Source of the DNA: Mannheimia haemolytica
Lineage (GTDB): Bacteria; Pseudomonadota; Gammaproteobacteria; Enterobacterales; Pasteurellaceae
Direction of reading: 5' to 3'
NCBI GenBank assembly: GCA_900638155.1
Contig: LR134495.1
Location: forward strand, 992,001-1,056,000
Length of the DNA stretch: 64,000 nucleotides
Made by a program: the position numbers and the translations under genes. The notes below the pieces were generated by a model. It saw only the letters and a list, made by a program, of their open reading frames with translations, made no database searches and was not told where the DNA came from. Shown here one piece after another: positions 1-9,256 of this stretch (position 1 is the first letter of the stretch; each line of letters starts with the position of its first letter).

Positions 1-1
1 A

Positions 2-1129
2 AAGATTATTGTCAGTACCGATTCTCAAGAATATATTGATTTGCTTTCACACTATCCGATTGAATTTATCAAACGTGCCGAGCATTTAGCTAGTGATAAA
101 GCCAGTTCTTTTGTAGTAATTGAAGATGTGTTAAATCAATATAAATCGGTAGATTTTGACTATTTTGTGCTACTTCAGCCGACTTCTCCGTTAAGAACCG
201 CACAGCACATTAAAGAGTCTTGCGAGAAGTTTGAGAAAAATTTTGAGCAATTTGATTTCTTAGTCTCTGTTTCTGATGCTCATAAACCTACCACATTAAC
301 CCGTGTGATTGAAGAAGATGAGAGCTTAAAACATTTCCAGTTGGATTATTCTAACTATGCTCGCCAGTTATACCGTCCGGAGTATTCGCCAAACGGTGCA
401 ATTTTTTCGGCAAAACCGACAGCTTATTTAGCGCAAAAACATTTCTATGGAGCGAAATGTTTGGCATATTTTATGGACAAAGATGTATCCATTGATATTG
501 ATGACCGCCAAGATTTTGAGTATTTCTACTTTATCCTACAACAACGAAATAAAGAAAAAGTATTACTTGAAACTATTAAACGTTCAATTTTAATGAAAAA
601 AGAGAACTTTAGAGAAGTGAAAGAGATTGCTTTAATCGGGCATTCGATTATTGAATGTTGGGATATTGAACATTTAAATGGTAAAGCAGTCAATAACTTG
701 GGGATTGCGGGCATTTCAACTAAAGAATACAGTGAACTGATTTTAGATAAAGGCTTGATTTTAGCTTTACCAAAAGATGTTGTGCTAATGTTTGGTACAA
801 ATGATCTGGTGCGTAACGGCTGGAGTGATGAAAAAATTCTAGCGGATATCAATCGTTTAATTACACAATTAAAAGCAATTCGTGAAGATATTAATCTCTA
901 TTTCTTGGAAATTACCCCAACGGCATTTAGAGTCGATCGCAATAACAACGATATTCGCTTGTTAAATCAATATCTTAAAGATAATTTAGCGGTGAAATGG
1001 ATTAGCTTAGATCAGGCATTTAGTGATAAATACGGCAAATTGGATTTAAGCTACAGCGATGACGGATTACATTTAAATGCAAAAGGTTATGAGAAATTAA
1101 CTGCTATTTTGGAAAAAGAACTCAACTAA
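2..1129 (+). CDS. neuA: Acylneuraminate cytidylyltransferase fused to SGNH/GDSL esterase domain (5' partial)
   Basis: Activates sialic acid to CMP-sialic acid for surface-glycan transfer. The reading frame is open from base 2, and the residues before the first in-window start codon (VSTDSQEY) are typical NeuA core, so the true start lies upstream of the window. The N-terminal part carries the cytidylyltransferase signatures LLQPTSPLR and DIDDRQDF. From about base 600 a second domain starts: GHS near 638 (in place of the GDS nucleophile block), GTND near 794 and DGLH near 1061, the Ser, Asn and Asp-x-x-His blocks of SGNH hydrolases. E. coli K1 NeuA is likewise bifunctional, with sialate O-acetylesterase activity; the same role is inferred here. 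The stop codon directly abuts the neuC start, so the genes are co-transcribed. Confidence 0.93.
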   Translation, partial: KIIVSTDSQEYIDLLSHYPIEFIKRAEHLASDKASSFVVIEDVLNQYKSVDFDYFVLLQPTSPLRTAQHIKESCEKFEKNFEQFDFLVSVSDAHKPTTLTRVIEEDESLKHFQLDYSNYARQLYRPEYSPNGAIFSAKPTAYLAQKHFYGAKCLAYFMDKDVSIDIDDRQDFEYFYFILQQRNKEKVLLETIKRSILMKKENFREVKEIALIGHSIIECWDIEHLNGKAVNNLGIAGISTKEYSELILDKGLILALPKDVVLMFGTNDLVRNGWSDEKILADINRLITQLKAIREDINLYFLEITPTAFRVDRNNNDIRLLNQYLKDNLAVKWISLDQAFSDKYGKLDLSYSDDGLHLNAKGYEKLTAILEKELN

Positions 1130-2314
1130 ATGAAAAATATTGCCTATATTACCGGATCTCGTGCTGAATACGGGATTGTCAAACGTTTATTACAGAAATT
1201 AGATCAGGATCCAAACATCAATTTTTCGTTGGTCGTGACAGCGATGCATTTGGATCCGCAATATGGCAATACGGTGACTGTTATTGAGCAAGATGGCTTT
1301 GAGATTGCAGCTCGTATTCCATTGACGTTAAATAGCGAAAATAACCAAGCAGTTATTCATTCGATGGCAGAGTGTTTAGACCAATTTGGCGAACATTTCC
1401 AGCAACATCGTTATGATGCGGTGATTGTGCTAGGGGATCGTTACGAGATGTTGGCGGTGGCAACGGCGGCGGCGATGCATAATATTCCGTTGATTCATCT
1501 GCACGGTGGCGAGCAAACATTGGGCAATTACGATGAATTTATTCGCCATTGCATTACCAAAATGTCTAAATTGCATTTAACTTCAACTGAAGAATATAGA
1601 CAGCGTGTGATTCAAATGGGTGAGTTGCCGGAAAATGTGGTGAATACCGGTTCGTTGGGGGCAGAAAATAGCTTGGATTTAGTGCTGCCGACTCAAGCAG
1701 AATTAGTCGAGAGATTAGACATTCCGACATCGCCTTATTTTTTAGTGGTGTTTCACCCGGAAACCTTAACCGATGTTTCCGTGTTGGATCAGATTGATGC
1801 ATTGCTCAATGCCTTTGAGCAGTTTAAAGACAAATACCAATTCGTTTTTATTGGCTCAAATTCAGACACCAATTCAGAGCAAATTTATGCCCGCTTTAAG
1901 GATTACACCGATGAAAATCAATTTAAGTTTTTCACCTCAGTAAAACCGGAAGAGTATTTAGCGTTGATTAAATATTCAAATGGGTTGATTGGTAATAGTT
2001 CATCAGGCTTGATCGAAGCACCAAGTTGCGGCGTTGGTACGCTAAATATCGGTAATCGCCAGCAAGGTCGAGTACGGGGGGAGAGCGTAATTGATGTGGA
2101 GAGTAACGAGCAGGCTATCGTGGAAGGTATTGAAAAATTGATTTCAGCCGATTTCCAATACCGTTTGCCTGATATGAAAAATCCATATTTTCAAGACAAT
2201 GCGATGGAAAAGGCTTACAATGCAATTAAAATATTCTTAGCAGATAGTTACCATACTCAACCTAAAGGATTTTATGATGTGGCTTTCTTGCAAGCGGTCA
2301 AAAAATCAGAATAA
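1130..2314 (+). CDS. neuC: UDP-N-acetylglucosamine 2-epimerase (hydrolysing)
   Basis: Converts UDP-GlcNAc to ManNAc and UDP, the first step of de novo sialic acid synthesis in the cytoplasm. The 394-residue length and motifs fit the family: an N-terminal TGSRAEYG, the VLGDRYEML and HLHGGEQTLG segments, and GNSSSGLIEAPS in the C-terminal nucleotide-binding half. It begins on the base after the neuA stop codon. neuB (sialic acid synthase), needed between NeuC and NeuA, is not in the window and presumably lies upstream. A GCAAGCGGTCA uptake-like core lies inside the 3' end of the gene. Function is confident by motif. Confidence 0.95.
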   Translation: MKNIAYITGSRAEYGIVKRLLQKLDQDPNINFSLVVTAMHLDPQYGNTVTVIEQDGFEIAARIPLTLNSENNQAVIHSMAECLDQFGEHFQQHRYDAVIVLGDRYEMLAVATAAAMHNIPLIHLHGGEQTLGNYDEFIRHCITKMSKLHLTSTEEYRQRVIQMGELPENVVNTGSLGAENSLDLVLPTQAELVERLDIPTSPYFLVVFHPETLTDVSVLDQIDALLNAFEQFKDKYQFVFIGSNSDTNSEQIYARFKDYTDENQFKFFTSVKPEEYLALIKYSNGLIGNSSSGLIEAPSCGVGTLNIGNRQQGRVRGESVIDVESNEQAIVEGIEKLISADFQYRLPDMKNPYFQDNAMEKAYNAIKIFLADSYHTQPKGFYDVAFLQAVKKSE

Positions 2315-2323
2315 TTTGCAACT

Positions 2324-3529
2324 ATGAAAGCAGTTAAAGACAGCGTGATTTATTTAATTGGGGAATTGGCTTCAAAGTCAATTCCTTTCTTACTCTTACC
2401 CTACTTTTCCCGCAAACTCGGTGTGGCAGGCTATGGGGAGCTTTCTTATTACCAAACCTTCGCCGCTTTATTTGTGATTTTTATCGGGCTTAGCCAAGAT
2501 GGGGCTGTTGCTCGCTATTTCTATTTTTATGGTAGGCGTTCACTAAATTTAGTTTTGAGTACCGGGTATTTATATACTCTTTGTGCAACTTTGCTTATTC
2601 TGTTGGGTTGCTGGTATTTCCAGTCTGAAATTATTGCTTATGTAGCGATTGGGGCGATGTTTCAATCGTTTCTGAATGTACAGCTTAGTGTAAGGCAGTG
2701 CCAAAAACAGGCGGTTGCTTATACAACGATTCAATTAATGTCGGCGATTTTTTCGGCAGTAATTACCGTTGCAATGATGGAATATTTTAAGACCGATTTA
2801 GTAGAAAAGCGGATTTTAGCGATTTTGATAAGCAATGGCTTAGTCTTTTTAATCGCTTACTTTTTGTATGCTAAAAGAGCAAAAACGAAGAAATTTAGCC
2901 TTGCCCGCCATAAAACCGCTTTATTGTATTTATTAGGTTTTGGTATTCCGTTGATTTTGCACCATTCCAGTATTTTTCTAAAAGGGCAGTTAGACAGAGT
3001 ATTTATTTACCATAAATTTAGCGAAGCGGATTTAGGCTTATATGCAATGGGGGCTCAAATTGCAATGATTTTAGCCATTGTGGTTCAAGCCTTAAATAAA
3101 GCAACACTGCCTTATTTTTATGAAGCCTTAAAGCAGAAAAAAATTAATGTACGCCATATCCACAAATGGGCGTTTTATGCTTTATTTATAGTGCCACTGC
3201 CGGCTATTGTGATGTGGTTTATTCCTGAAGAATTAGTGGTATGGCTTCTAGGTAGCCAATTTGTAGGTACAAAATACTACATTATTCTCTTTTTAATTGC
3301 GACAATGTTGGTTGTTCCTTATCTCATTTTAGTGAATTATTTATTTTTTTATGGCAAAAATAAGCTGATTTCGCTTTGCTCGATTTTATCTACTATTTTT
3401 TATTTAGCTGCATTATTTGCTTTAACTTTTACTAAAATTGAATATATTCCTTTTGCCAGTATTATTGGTGCAATCAGCATTATTCCGATTCTCTACATAA
3501 TGACGGCAAAAGTAGGAAAAACCGTATGA
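2324..3529 (+). CDS. Wzx-like polysaccharide flippase (MATE/MVF-type membrane protein)
   Basis: A 401-residue polytopic membrane protein with about a dozen hydrophobic segments. Its N-terminus ([20 protein letters not shown]) is typical of polysaccharide biosynthesis flippases of the RfbX/Wzx type, including LsgA of the Haemophilus lsg cluster. It would move a lipid-linked oligosaccharide across the inner membrane. It sits 9 bases after neuC and overlaps the following sialyltransferase by four bases (ATGA), which argues for translational coupling and a shared pathway. The substrate is inferred from neighbours only. Confidence 0.85.
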   Translation: MKAVKDSVIYLIGELASKSIPFLLLPYFSRKLGVAGYGELSYYQTFAALFVIFIGLSQDGAVARYFYFYGRRSLNLVLSTGYLYTLCATLLILLGCWYFQSEIIAYVAIGAMFQSFLNVQLSVRQCQKQAVAYTTIQLMSAIFSAVITVAMMEYFKTDLVEKRILAILISNGLVFLIAYFLYAKRAKTKKFSLARHKTALLYLLGFGIPLILHHSSIFLKGQLDRVFIYHKFSEADLGLYAMGAQIAMILAIVVQALNKATLPYFYEALKQKKINVRHIHKWAFYALFIVPLPAIVMWFIPEELVVWLLGSQFVGTKYYIILFLIATMLVVPYLILVNYLFFYGKNKLISLCSILSTIFYLAALFALTFTKIEYIPFASIIGAISIIPILYIMTAKVGKTV

Positions 3530-4464
3530 ATTTAATTATTTGTTGCACGCCCTTGCAAGTATTGATTGCTGAAAAAATCATTGAAATGCACCCTAATGAA
3601 CGATTCTATGGGGTGATGCTTTCTACGGTAAAAAACGCCAAATTTGATTTTTACCAAGCTAGGTTAGCTCAAAAATGCGAACAATTCTTTGCGATGCAAC
3701 AGCATAGCGAGCGTATTCAATTATTAAAAGAAATTATTTATTTGAAACGCACTTTTGGCGGTAAGCAGTTTAATAAAGTGTTTTTGGCAAATATTAATGA
3801 GTTAGAAATTCAATTCCTATTAAGTGCAATTTCCTTTCAAGAACTCAATACCTTTGATGATGGCACAGCTAATATTGTACAAAACAGTATTTTCTATCAA
3901 GCTGAAAATATTGGGTTAAATCGAAAATTGATTAATCTTGTTTTAGGTAATAAATATAGCCTGGAAAAGCTAAAACAACGCTCTAAAATCCATTATACGA
4001 TTTACAAAGATTTCCCGAATATTATTGAAAATACGGTTTATATTGATCTTATTAAGAATGTTGAACCAGCGGATACAGTACCATTAAACGATAAAGTTAC
4101 CCATATTTTATTAGGGCAGCCTATTTTTGAACGAGATGATGAAAAAAATATAGCATTAGCGGAAAAAGTCATTCAACGATTTGGTATTGAGTTATATTTG
4201 CCTCACCCAAGAGAAACGTATCAATTAGAAAATGTAGAATATATTAATACTAATCTAATTTTTGAAGATTATATTTTTCAAGAGTTTAGCCATAAAAAAT
4301 GTAGAGTTTATACTTATTTTAGTAGTGCAGTGATTAATATTTTAAATAAAAGTAAGCATATTGAAGTAGTGGCATTGAGAGTGAATGTAGATAATCCGGC
4401 TTATCTGCAAAGTTATGAATTGCTTGAAAAATTAGGCGTTCAGATTATTGATATTAGAGAATAA
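3526..4464 (+). CDS. GT52-family sialyltransferase (Lst/LsgB-like)
   Basis: Probable transfer of sialic acid from CMP-sialic acid to a galactose-type acceptor on LOS or a lipid-linked glycan. The N-terminus [15 protein letters not shown] is characteristic of GT52 sialyltransferases. An acidic FDDG motif (residues about 110-113) and an HP motif (about 227-228, in LPHPRE) match the D/E-D/E-G and HP motifs shared by bacterial sialyltransferases that do not resemble the mammalian ones. Its place beside neuA and neuC supplies the donor. It overlaps the flippase gene by four bases. Linkage (alpha-2,3 versus alpha-2,6) cannot be told from sequence. Confidence 0.85.
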   Translation: MNLIICCTPLQVLIAEKIIEMHPNERFYGVMLSTVKNAKFDFYQARLAQKCEQFFAMQQHSERIQLLKEIIYLKRTFGGKQFNKVFLANINELEIQFLLSAISFQELNTFDDGTANIVQNSIFYQAENIGLNRKLINLVLGNKYSLEKLKQRSKIHYTIYKDFPNIIENTVYIDLIKNVEPADTVPLNDKVTHILLGQPIFERDDEKNIALAEKVIQRFGIELYLPHPRETYQLENVEYINTNLIFEDYIFQEFSHKKCRVYTYFSSAVINILNKSKHIEVVALRVNVDNPAYLQSYELLEKLGVQIIDIRE

Positions 4465-4465
4465 A

Positions 4466-5251
4466 ATGAAGAAATATTTAATTTCATTAGAAAAAGATGT
4501 AAAAAGACGAGAGTTGTTTTTTAGTCAGCCCAATACGGAAGATTTTGAGGTGTTCAGTGCCATTAATACAATGAGTAATGATTGGGAGGCATTAAATAAC
4601 CGTTTTGATTTGGCTCTATTTGAACAGCGATATGGGCGTAAAACCACTAAGGGCGAAGTAGGTTGTACTTTAAGCCATTTAGCCGTTTACCAAAAAATTG
4701 CCGAAGATAGCACTATTGCGGACGATGATTACTGCCTAGTGTGTGAAGATGATGCCTTATTTGCCGATGATTTCCAAAAACATCTTGATGCTTTATTAGC
4801 ACAAAATTTAAAAGCCGATATTATTTTAGTTGGGCAGTCGAAAATTCCAACTTTTAACGATAGCGAATTAGAGCTTAATTACCCATCAACCTTTGGCTTT
4901 TTGCAAAAAAATATTCCGAATAGCCAATATAAATATGCTTATTCTTACCTGAATTATTTTGCTGGTACGGTTGCATATTTAATTAAAAAATCGACCTCTT
5001 TTCAGTTTTTAGCACAATGTGCCGGAAAAAATCCATACTGGCTTGCCGATGATTTTATTTTATTTGAAAAGAATTTCAAATTTGATGTGTTAATTGTCCG
5101 CCCGTTAATGGCGATAGAAAATCCTGTTCTAATTAGTAATTTGGAAGATTTGCGTGGTTCATTAAGTAATAACTTATTTAAAAAAGCCGTAAAATATCCA
5201 CTTAAAAAATTACTGGCAATTAAACGTAATTTTACTCAGCTAAATTCATAA
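4466..5251 (+). CDS. GT25-family glycosyltransferase (LOS biosynthesis)
   Basis: A 261-residue cytoplasmic glycosyltransferase of family 25 (Lex2B, Lic2A and LpsA type), which usually adds galactose or glucose to LOS. It shows the family N-terminus [13 protein letters not shown], the conserved [10 protein letters not shown] segment (about 64-72), and an acidic CEDDALF motif (about 93-99) for metal/nucleotide-sugar binding. An in-frame TTG at 4448 would add six residues, but the ATG at 4466, directly after the preceding stop, fits the family N-terminus better. There is a basic C-terminal tail. Sugar specificity cannot be assigned. Confidence 0.85.
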   Translation: MKKYLISLEKDVKRRELFFSQPNTEDFEVFSAINTMSNDWEALNNRFDLALFEQRYGRKTTKGEVGCTLSHLAVYQKIAEDSTIADDDYCLVCEDDALFADDFQKHLDALLAQNLKADIILVGQSKIPTFNDSELELNYPSTFGFLQKNIPNSQYKYAYSYLNYFAGTVAYLIKKSTSFQFLAQCAGKNPYWLADDFILFEKNFKFDVLIVRPLMAIENPVLISNLEDLRGSLSNNLFKKAVKYPLKKLLAIKRNFTQLNS

Positions 5252-5261
5252 TAGGTCTGAA

Positions 5262-6449
5262 ATGTCAGCACTCATTAACTTATTTTATCTTTACGACCCG
5301 TGGTTTTTCCATTTTTTAAGAATGGCGTTTGTAGCAGGGCTTGTTGCTTGTGGCTATTTGGTTTTCCAAATAATCAAGGGCAAATCGAATGGCATTATTA
5401 TTCCTAAAGATAGCCTGATTGTAATTATTGCATTAATCGGCTTTAGTATTATTCCATTATTGATTAACAGTACAAAAGAAATTGGTGTGCTGGCAATGTA
5501 TGTCAAAATGCTGATTTTATTTGTATTCGGGATTGCCATTTATAATGTTTTTTATCATAACCAACAAGGTAAAACTTTATTCGTTCGTGATTTAAAAATC
5601 GGCATTGTTATTCAATGGATTTGTGGTGTAACAGCCTTATTAGGTTTGCCGTTTATGGTGGATTTTTTATTATCCAGCAATGCAATGATGCCTCGCTTTT
5701 TTGGTTCGGAACAAGAATACCGTTTATATAACATCACCTCTTCTGCCTTTTTCCAATTAAGTATTTTTTATTTAATGCTATTACATTTTTTATTGGCATA
5801 TAATAAAAAAACAGATGCGGTGAATGAGTGGTTTTTATTTTTACTATTATGTATCGGCTTAATTTCAGGTCGAACTTTTTTATTAATATCGGTTATCAGT
5901 ATCGCCCTTTATTTTAAATGGAAATATATATTACCGCTGATTGCATTTACTGCTTTAATTCTATTTTTGGCGATTGTGTTTCCGGAAAATCGTTATGTTG
6001 AACACGCCTTAGAACCGGTAATTAATTTATTATCCGGCACTGGAAAAGTCAGCTCTTCAACCGATAATTTAGTGAAAAACCATCTGTTTTTACCGACTTT
6101 AAATCAGTTTATTGCCGGTGATGGTTTATATTACACCAAAACAGGGGGCTATTATGGTGGCTCGGATTCCGGCTATATTCGCCAAGTATTATATGGTGGG
6201 GTAAGCTATATGTTGGCGTGTTTTGTCTTCACTTGCTATTTTGTACGCAAAGTGGCAGTGAATTGGTTTGAAGGTAGTTGGATTTTTACCTTATCCACTA
6301 TCGGCATTTTAGCTATTTTAAATATTAAGGCGGATACCTTTGCCTTCCCGGGGCTGATGATGCTGTTTTTAATGTTCTTATCGCTGTTTGGAACAAGCGG
6401 TCGGAATGTGACAGTTTTTTGCAAAAACAAAGAGGCTGAAAATGTTTAG
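5262..6449 (+). CDS. Wzy-like O-antigen/oligosaccharide polymerase (polytopic membrane protein)
   Basis: A 395-residue protein made of about ten hydrophobic segments with one large periplasmic-type loop (about residues 245-305, rich in Gly/Ser/Tyr), the general layout of O-antigen polymerases and ligases. A flippase lies upstream and transferases surround it, so a Wzy-like polymerase or related ligase is the best call. These proteins are poorly conserved and the assignment rests on topology and context. It overlaps the next gene by eight bases. No chain-length regulator (Wzz) is visible in the window. Confidence 0.65.
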   Translation: MSALINLFYLYDPWFFHFLRMAFVAGLVACGYLVFQIIKGKSNGIIIPKDSLIVIIALIGFSIIPLLINSTKEIGVLAMYVKMLILFVFGIAIYNVFYHNQQGKTLFVRDLKIGIVIQWICGVTALLGLPFMVDFLLSSNAMMPRFFGSEQEYRLYNITSSAFFQLSIFYLMLLHFLLAYNKKTDAVNEWFLFLLLCIGLISGRTFLLISVISIALYFKWKYILPLIAFTALILFLAIVFPENRYVEHALEPVINLLSGTGKVSSSTDNLVKNHLFLPTLNQFIAGDGLYYTKTGGYYGGSDSGYIRQVLYGGVSYMLACFVFTCYFVRKVAVNWFEGSWIFTLSTIGILAILNIKADTFAFPGLMMLFLMFLSLFGTSGRNVTVFCKNKEAENV

Positions 6450-7326
6450 TATTATTGTGCCTTCTTATAACCGCAATCAAGAAATCAATGCGTTGCTTGA
6501 GAGTTTAAAGCAACAAACAGCGTATAATTTTGAAGTGATCATTGTTGATGATTTCTCAAAAGATCCTGTGGAAGTGAATAAAAATTATCCTTTTGAGGTA
6601 AAGGTTATTCGAAATAATCCAAATGTAGGGGCAGCACAAAGCCGAAATGTAGGGGCAGCTAATGCCACACAAGAATGGCTGTTGTTTTTAGATGATGATG
6701 ACCGCTTTATGCCTGAAAAATGCCAACGTTTAGCAGTGGAGATTGCGAACAATCCAACTGCTAATTTTGTGTATCACCCGGCAAAATGTGAAATGGTAAA
6801 TGAAGGTTTTACCTACGTTACCCAGCCGTTTAAACACAAAAGTGACTTAACTAAAGAGAATATTCTGAAAGCGAATAAAATTGGCGGTATGCCGATGATT
6901 GGTTTGAAGAAATCACTTTTTTGCAAAATTGGTGGATTATCTGACCGCTTACGATCACTTGAAGATTATGATTTCTTACTGAAATTATTGGAAGAGCCGA
7001 GTTTTGAGCCATTGTATGTGGATGAAGCCTTGACCTATTGTACTTTCCATACCAAACGTACCAGTGTTTCAACCGACACAACTAATACAGAAAAGGCGAT
7101 TGAGTATATTCAACAAACGTATATCAAAACATCTGAGCAGGCGAATAATTTTAAGCTCAATTCGCTTTATATTTTAAGTTATCCACACGTAATGAATTTA
7201 TCCCGCAAGGCAGCCGGTTATTATTTTGAGATGTTTAAACAGACAAAAAATATCAAACAACTGATTATTGCGTTGGTTATTCTTGTTTCGCCGAAACTGG
7301 CGATTAATTTGAAAAGGTTTATGTAA
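6442..7326 (+). CDS. GT2-family glycosyltransferase
   Basis: A 294-residue inverting glycosyltransferase with a GT-A fold. The N-terminus FSIIVPSYNRNQEI and the VIIVDDFSKD segment form the nucleotide-sugar site, and LFLDDDDRF (about 88-96) holds the DXD-type metal-binding acidic cluster. A late ED pair (SLEDYDFLLKL, about 172-182) is the usual general-base region. The C-terminal 40 residues are hydrophobic/basic and may touch the membrane. It overlaps both neighbours, so it belongs to the glycan operon. Donor sugar unknown. It resembles Haemophilus Lsg-type transferases by eye only. Confidence 0.88.
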   Translation: MFSIIVPSYNRNQEINALLESLKQQTAYNFEVIIVDDFSKDPVEVNKNYPFEVKVIRNNPNVGAAQSRNVGAANATQEWLLFLDDDDRFMPEKCQRLAVEIANNPTANFVYHPAKCEMVNEGFTYVTQPFKHKSDLTKENILKANKIGGMPMIGLKKSLFCKIGGLSDRLRSLEDYDFLLKLLEEPSFEPLYVDEALTYCTFHTKRTSVSTDTTNTEKAIEYIQQTYIKTSEQANNFKLNSLYILSYPHVMNLSRKAAGYYFEMFKQTKNIKQLIIALVILVSPKLAINLKRFM

Positions 7327-8126
7327 TGAAATTTTCCGTTTTAATGTCGTTATACATTAAAGAGCAGCCGCAATATTTAAGAGAATGTTTTGAAAGTTTG
7401 AAAGCACAAACCGTACAAGCGGATGAAATTGTGGTTTGTTTTGATGGAGCAGTTACCCCAGAATTAGAGGCGATTGTAGAAGAATATAGTACGATTTTAC
7501 CGATTAATGCGGTGAAATTCCCACAAAATCGAGGTTTAGGTAAAACGCTAAATGATGGGCTAACCCATTGTAAGAATGAATGGGTTTTCAGAATGGATAC
7601 AGACGATATTTGTGTGCCGGAACGTTTTGAGAAACAAGTGGCATTTATTGAACAGCAGCCTGAAACCGTGATTTTTGGCGGTCAAATTGCTGAATTTGGG
7701 CAAGATATTCACGATATTGTGGCTTATCGCAATGTACCGACCACCGCAGAGGAAATTGTCAAATTCACCCGCTTGCGTTGTCCGTTTAACCATATGACGG
7801 TGGCTTATCAAAAATCCAAAGTGTTGGAAGTAGGCGGTTATCAAGATCTGCAAGAAGATTACTATTTATGGATCAAACTCATTGCTCAATTTAAACAAGT
7901 GGCAAACTTACCAGATCTATTGGTGTATGCCAGAGTAGGCAATGGAATGGTTGGCAGACGACGTGGAATGGCTCAAGCGGAGGCAGAATGGCGTTTATAT
8001 CAATTGAAAAACCGCTGCCAGATTCACGATCCGATTTCAGGCTTTGGGATTTTCCTAATGCGTGCAATTCCACGTTTATTGCCGTTATCGGCACTTAAAG
8101 CCGTTTATAGCTTGCTAAGAAAATAG
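7326..8126 (+). CDS. GT2-family glycosyltransferase (LsgF-like)
   Basis: A 266-residue GT2 transferase, last gene of the glycan operon. Motifs: N-terminal FSVLMSLYIKEQPQYL, DEIVVCFDG (about 35-43), FRMDTDDIC (about 88-96, the DTDD metal-binding core) and LQEDYYLW (about 178-185) near the general base. The start ATG shares a base with the previous stop (TAATG), which implies translational coupling. The next gene is convergent, with only seven bases between stops and no clear terminator. Sugar specificity is not predictable. Confidence 0.88.
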   Translation: MKFSVLMSLYIKEQPQYLRECFESLKAQTVQADEIVVCFDGAVTPELEAIVEEYSTILPINAVKFPQNRGLGKTLNDGLTHCKNEWVFRMDTDDICVPERFEKQVAFIEQQPETVIFGGQIAEFGQDIHDIVAYRNVPTTAEEIVKFTRLRCPFNHMTVAYQKSKVLEVGGYQDLQEDYYLWIKLIAQFKQVANLPDLLVYARVGNGMVGRRRGMAQAEAEWRLYQLKNRCQIHDPISGFGIFLMRAIPRLLPLSALKAVYSLLRK

Positions 8127-8133
8127 CCGTTTT

Positions 8134-8490
8134 TCATTGGTTATAACTTCCTGCTATTTTTTCTAGAAAAATCATCACAGCTTCTTTTTGTATTAAAGGA
8201 AGCTGTTCCCATTTCCTATCTAATTCATTAAATTTCATATCCTTCAAAAGATCATCTTCCGGCATACAGTCTTGGAAGAACCAGCTAATCGGTGTTTTGA
8301 GGAAAATCGCAATATCAATTAAATGTGCGACATTTATTTTACTTGCTCCCCGTTCATAGCGCGAAAGCTGTTGTTGAGATAATCCGATATATTCGGCTAA
8401 TTTTTCAGCGGAATAGCCTAATTCCTTACGCTTTTCTTGAACACGTTTCCCAATCAATTTATCTACTTCTACTGCAAGCAACTGTGCCAT
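8134..8490 (-). CDS. XRE-family regulator with MrpJ-like SQQQ-SRYERG helix
   Basis: A 118-residue DNA-binding protein with one Cro/C1-type helix-turn-helix at residues about 12-67: IGKRVQEKRKELGYS, then the recognition helix region SQQQLSRYERG. The SQQQxSRYE signature is known from MrpJ-type regulators tied to fimbrial operons. The C-terminal half has no recognisable ligand domain. It is transcribed away from the lipoprotein-Slam pair, and the 148-base divergent region holds four copies of an 11-bp motif, so it probably controls that pair and itself. Whether it activates or represses cannot be seen. Confidence 0.85.
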   Translation of the reverse strand: MAQLLAVEVDKLIGKRVQEKRKELGYSAEKLAEYIGLSQQQLSRYERGASKINVAHLIDIAIFLKTPISWFFQDCMPEDDLLKDMKFNELDRKWEQLPLIQKEAVMIFLEKIAGSYNQ

Positions 8491-8509
8491 TTTTACTCTG
8501 TACCTAAAA

Positions 8510-8624
8510 TTACTTATTTATTGATATTTTCGTGATTTTTTTACTTGAAAACAGAGTAATAAATAAGTAATAATTTGTATCAATACTTACTTATTGAGTA
8601 TTTTGTTTGTCTGTTACTTATTTA
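8510..8624. promoter_or_regulatory. Four copies of TTACTTATTTA: probable operator array
   Basis: The divergent region between the XRE gene and the lipoprotein gene contains TTACTTATTTA at 8510-8520 and 8614-8624, its exact reverse complement at 8560-8570, and a 10/11 match (TTACTTATTGA) at 8587-8597. The last three start exactly 27 bases apart. Chance is possible in such AT-rich DNA, but three exact copies in 115 bases beside a one-domain XRE gene suggest its operators. The final copy ends five bases before the ribosome-binding site of the lipoprotein gene, a position suited to repression. Confidence 0.65.
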
Positions 8625-8638
8625 AATTAGAGGTTTCT

Positions 8639-9244
8639 ATGAAAAAGCTACTTTTTTGTTCAGTTGCAACTTTATCTGTTTTATTAACCGCTTGTGGTAG
8701 TGGCGGTAGTAGTGGAAAAGCTGAAACGCCGGACGGCACTAAGGTTGATTTAACCAATAGTCCAAAAGGTGATGTGGCAGGAAAAACCGTTGGAGGGGAG
8801 TTCTATGGTAAAAACCAAAATGACTCATTCTATGGCGTTTGGATCAATGATGTGAAAACAGTGAGAGAGTTACGTTATCAAGGTACAGAAGCAACCCAAC
8901 TTCCATCAGGTTCAGCAACATATTTTGGTGATTCTTACTGGGTAAGTGGTGCGACAGGTGAAGTTTCTAAAGGTGGTAAAACAACGTTGAATGTTGATTT
9001 TGATCGTAAAACTGTCGATGGAAAAATTGAATACTCATTGCTAAATGATGGCAGAGTGCAAGATATTACCTTACACCAAACAGCATTAAATGGCACGAAA
9101 TTTAATGGTGAGGCAAGTACACTTTTAGAACGAGGTACTTACGAAGGTGGATTATTTGGTAATCGTGCAAAAGAGGCTGCAGGCTTAGTGAAATTCCCTA
9201 CAGCTCCTTCTTATGACACATCTTTTGGCGGTATTCGCTATTAA
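8639..9244 (+). CDS. Surface lipoprotein with single TbpB-type beta-barrel domain, probable Slam cargo
   Basis: A 201-residue lipoprotein. The signal peptide ends in the lipobox LLTAC with Cys19 as lipidation site, followed by a Gly/Ser-rich tether. The body is beta-rich and ends with GLFGNRAKEAAGLVKF (about 166-181), the G-x-F-G-x-x-A-x-E-x-x-G hallmark of the C-terminal barrel in TbpB, fHbp and HpuA-like Slam substrates. The length allows one barrel and no second lobe. The ATG at 8639 with AGAGG five bases upstream was chosen; an upstream in-frame start would bury the signal peptide. A Slam gene follows. The ligand (heme, transferrin, other) is unknown. Confidence 0.82.
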   Translation: MKKLLFCSVATLSVLLTACGSGGSSGKAETPDGTKVDLTNSPKGDVAGKTVGGEFYGKNQNDSFYGVWINDVKTVRELRYQGTEATQLPSGSATYFGDSYWVSGATGEVSKGGKTTLNVDFDRKTVDGKIEYSLLNDGRVQDITLHQTALNGTKFNGEASTLLERGTYEGGLFGNRAKEAAGLVKFPTAPSYDTSFGGIRY

Positions 9245-9256
9245 TTCGGTTTATGT

